NCBI GenBank assembly: GCA_900541675.1
Contig: UQKU01000012.1
Location: 1-51,197, forward strand
DNA: 51,197 nt
Source: an uncultured Collinsella sp.
Lineage (GTDB): Bacteria; Actinomycetota; Coriobacteriia; Coriobacteriales; Coriobacteriaceae
Direction of reading: 5' to 3'
The notes beneath the pieces were generated by a model. The model worked only from the letters and a program-made list of their open reading frames with translations. It did no database searches and was not told the DNA's origin. Both the position numbers and the translations under genes were made by a program. Positions 49,615 to 51,197 of the stretch are shown piece after piece; position 1 is the first letter of the stretch, and the number at the start of each line of letters is the position of its first letter.

Positions 49615-50412
49615 ATGAAAACAGATAGATACGGAATTAGCGGCAGCACATTAAAGATAATAGCGGCCATCTCGATGGTTCTCGATCATGTAAGCAGGAT
49701 CGTCCTGACCAATGGAATCATGACTCACGCATCGTACAATCAGATATCAGACGAACAGTGGGCGATTCTAAGCGAGGCTTCGGATGTGCTTCATGTTCTT
49801 GGCAGAATTGCATTTCCCTTATTTTGCTTTTTGATAGTTGAGGGATTTTTGCATACTCATGACATAAAGAAGTACCTGCGAAATATGCTTGTCTTCGCAA
49901 TCATTGCGGAGCCCATATACGATTTCGTTCAAACCGGGCAGCTATTTGACCTTCGGCAACAGAATGTTATGTATGAGCTCCTGCTTTCCTTGGTCTTTTT
50001 GATTATTCTGGAAAAGATACAAAGTCTTTCAAAATGGAAGAGGCACATCGCAGAAATTGCTCTGATTGTTTTGACGGCACTGGCAGCTGAATACACTAAA
50101 CTAGATGGCGGTGTGTATGGCATTCTGCTTGTGGCTGCGTTCTATTTATTCCACGACAACAAGGCCAAGATGTTCTTTGCTGCAGTATGCGCAGTGTTCC
50201 TTTCGTCGTGCCATATAGTTGGCGGCGGATTTGAGTTTGCTACAGCTAATGTATTAAATCCTGATGTTGCCGCCGCGGTCGTTTCGTTGCTGCTTATCAA
50301 TCTTTATAATGGCAAGCGAGGGCTGAAGCTGAAATATTTCTTCTACATTTTCTATCCGGCACATCTTGCTCTGCTTTATGGTGTCTCACTTATTGTTTTG
50401 AACTGTCTTTAA
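49615..50412 (+). CDS. TraX-family membrane protein
   Basis: The protein has 265 residues with about seven or eight membrane helices. It has the TraX motifs STLKIIAAISMVLDHVSRI, LGRIAFPLFCFLIVEGF and HTHDIKKYLRN. F-plasmid TraX acetylates pilin; chromosomal homologues in Gram-positives are membrane acyltransferase-like proteins of unknown target. AAAGGA lies upstream of the ATG. The gene is clearly AT-richer than its neighbours and sits between two copies of the tRNA-Lys trailer, so it was probably acquired by transfer. Confidence 0.85.
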   Translation: MKTDRYGISGSTLKIIAAISMVLDHVSRIVLTNGIMTHASYNQISDEQWAILSEASDVLHVLGRIAFPLFCFLIVEGFLHTHDIKKYLRNMLVFAIIAEPIYDFVQTGQLFDLRQQNVMYELLLSLVFLIILEKIQSLSKWKRHIAEIALIVLTALAAEYTKLDGGVYGILLVAAFYLFHDNKAKMFFAAVCAVFLSSCHIVGGGFEFATANVLNPDVAAAVVSLLLINLYNGKRGLKLKYFFYIFYPAHLALLYGVSLIVLNCL

Positions 50413-50436
50413 AAACTCTCAAACAAGTCTCTGAAA

Positions 50437-50655
50437 GCAGAAACAAATTGACCCTAAGACTGCTTGTGAATTTCCGGAAGACCTGAGAGATGTGAGGATA
50501 GACAACGAGGGCTGCAGAAAGATGCTTCTCAGTTATCTGGCGGATCGACGTATCTGTATGAGGATCACTTCCACACACTCATTAATAACAGTGATAAACA
50601 CGGCAGATCCTCAAAACATGAGGCTGCGGAGGTCGAACGATGCTTCGAAAGCATG
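50437..50655 (+). pseudogene. Possible gene remnant
   Basis: An open frame without a start codon reads with balanced, protein-like composition (IDPKTACEFPEDLRDVRIDN then RKMLLSYLADRR). A second frame, overlapping from about 50530 to 50838, continues in the same style (YLYEDHFHTLINNSDKHG). Together they look like a frameshifted, decapitated gene of unrecognised family. This is a weak call. Confidence 0.3.
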
Positions 50656-50702
50656 AATGGCAGCGAGAAAATGAGTTCGGAAACACCCTCTAGATGCTCC
50701 AG

Positions 50703-50769
50703 CATAGAATTGAAAGCGATCAACTTCGGTTGGTCGCTTTTTTGTTGCCGGTGTACGGGTTCGAACCCG
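50703..50769. repeat. Second copy of the tRNA-Lys trailer
   Basis: It matches 49421-49487 at most positions: the CATAGAAT lead, the AAAGCGATC..GGTCGC terminator, TTTTTTGTTGCC and the T-arm palindrome GGGTTCGAACCCG. No tRNA precedes it. With the first copy it brackets the TraX gene. Confidence 0.8.
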
Positions 50770-50989
50770 AACTTCTCTATATATAAGAACGCTTGGCGAA
50801 CAAAACCTGCCTTTTACCGACGGGAAACAAATAGCTGATGCTTTTGGAGTAAAGTGGCGCACCAGAGATGACCGATGCCTTAACACCTATAAACCAGCTG
50901 GTCATCGCCAATATCAGAAGCTGCTGCTTCGAATACGGCCTCAGTGAAGCAACTGAGGGTTCTATTCATTTGTGAACAAAATATGGAGT

Positions 50990-51197
50990 GCATGATTCCC
51001 GCCCCCGGGGCCCCCTCCGGTCTGGCAATATATCTCCTTGCCGCGCGGCCCGGTGGGACCGGATCAGCCGCGGGGCGTGCACCTTGAGAACCGGATACTG
51101 CGAGGATGGACACACCAGATGTGTCGCATCCGGGCAGACATCGAACCATTTGAAATGGTCTAACTTGGATTTGTTTTTCGCAAGGCCGCCGAGAGGC
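50990..51197 (+). other. Probable rRNA operon leader, rRNA beyond the window
   Basis: The last 200 bases are GC-rich then T-rich and contain CACCTTGAGAACCGGATACT (from 51079). This resembles the (TTGAAAACTGAATA-like) leader and spacer sequence found before rRNA genes in many Gram-positives. No 16S start is reached. The stretch 50839-50989 shows nothing I can support. Confidence 0.4.

Noticed and set aside
49353..49670. 105-residue open frame over tRNA-Lys
   Set aside because: Same cause: antisense tRNA (VRTLDLGIKSP-type reading).

Overview
The window looks like the replication-origin region of a high-GC, low-redundancy actinobacterial chromosome. The closest fit is class Coriobacteriia, genus Collinsella or a near relative. 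This is an inference from gene order, from protein style (dnaA-dnaN-recF-DUF721-gyrB-gyrA leaving one side of the origin, rpmH-rnpA-yidD-yidC-jag-rsmG-parA-parB leaving the other), from a Gram-positive LPATG cell-wall adhesin, and from tRNA genes that encode CCA. No database search was possible.

Layout. At 143-372 are two tRNA-Ser genes followed by a composite palindromic repeat. At 849-2742 are a TRIC/UPF0126 membrane protein and a bactofilin-like membrane protein. On the minus strand at 2872-6198 are typA, two uncharacterised genes and a DUF151 bifunctional nuclease. At 6358-6658 (minus) is a tRNA-Ile/tRNA-Ala/tRNA-Ile cluster, followed by a 184-bp palindrome behind gyrA. From 6959 to 17912 all genes are on the minus strand: gyrA, gyrB, a DUF721 gene, recF, dnaN, dnaA, and a GHKL-ATPase/winged-helix gene in one run with dnaA. 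The strand switch at 17913-18257 carries clusters of DnaA-box-like TTTTCRACA sites and is the best origin candidate. A second cluster with an AT-rich, DnaA-trio-like tract lies between dnaA and dnaN, so the origin is probably bipartite.

Right of the origin, 18258-23294 holds ribosomal protein L34, RNase P protein, the membrane insertase genes, jag, rsmG, three perfect parS sites and parA-parB. The region 23487-30401 has rlmN, ddl, a DnaQ-DinG exonuclease-helicase and a convergent pair of WYL regulators (PafB/PafC-like). The region 30599-37422 has a very large membrane M28-like protein with degenerate metal ligands, a small membrane protein and a thioester/Cna-B adhesin. The region 37720-49318 is ordinary chromosome: tRNA-Gly, purB, a binding-protein plus diguanylate-cyclase operon, a TSCPD protein plus Tat lipoprotein, a two-component system, purC and an M29 aminopeptidase. 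From 49347 to the end come tRNA-Lys, an AT-rich TraX-family gene between duplicated tRNA-trailer sequences, gene debris, and what looks like the leader of an rRNA operon that starts beyond the window.

The observations I rate highest are: the GHKL/winged-helix protein encoded with dnaA at the origin; a family of small elements sitting behind tRNA genes, each bounded by an inverted copy of the T-arm and a direct copy of the tRNA 3' end; Phe at the GyrA quinolone-determining position (E. coli Ser83); and an M28 protein whose metal ligands look lost and whose catalytic domain is split by a roughly 640-residue acidic insertion.
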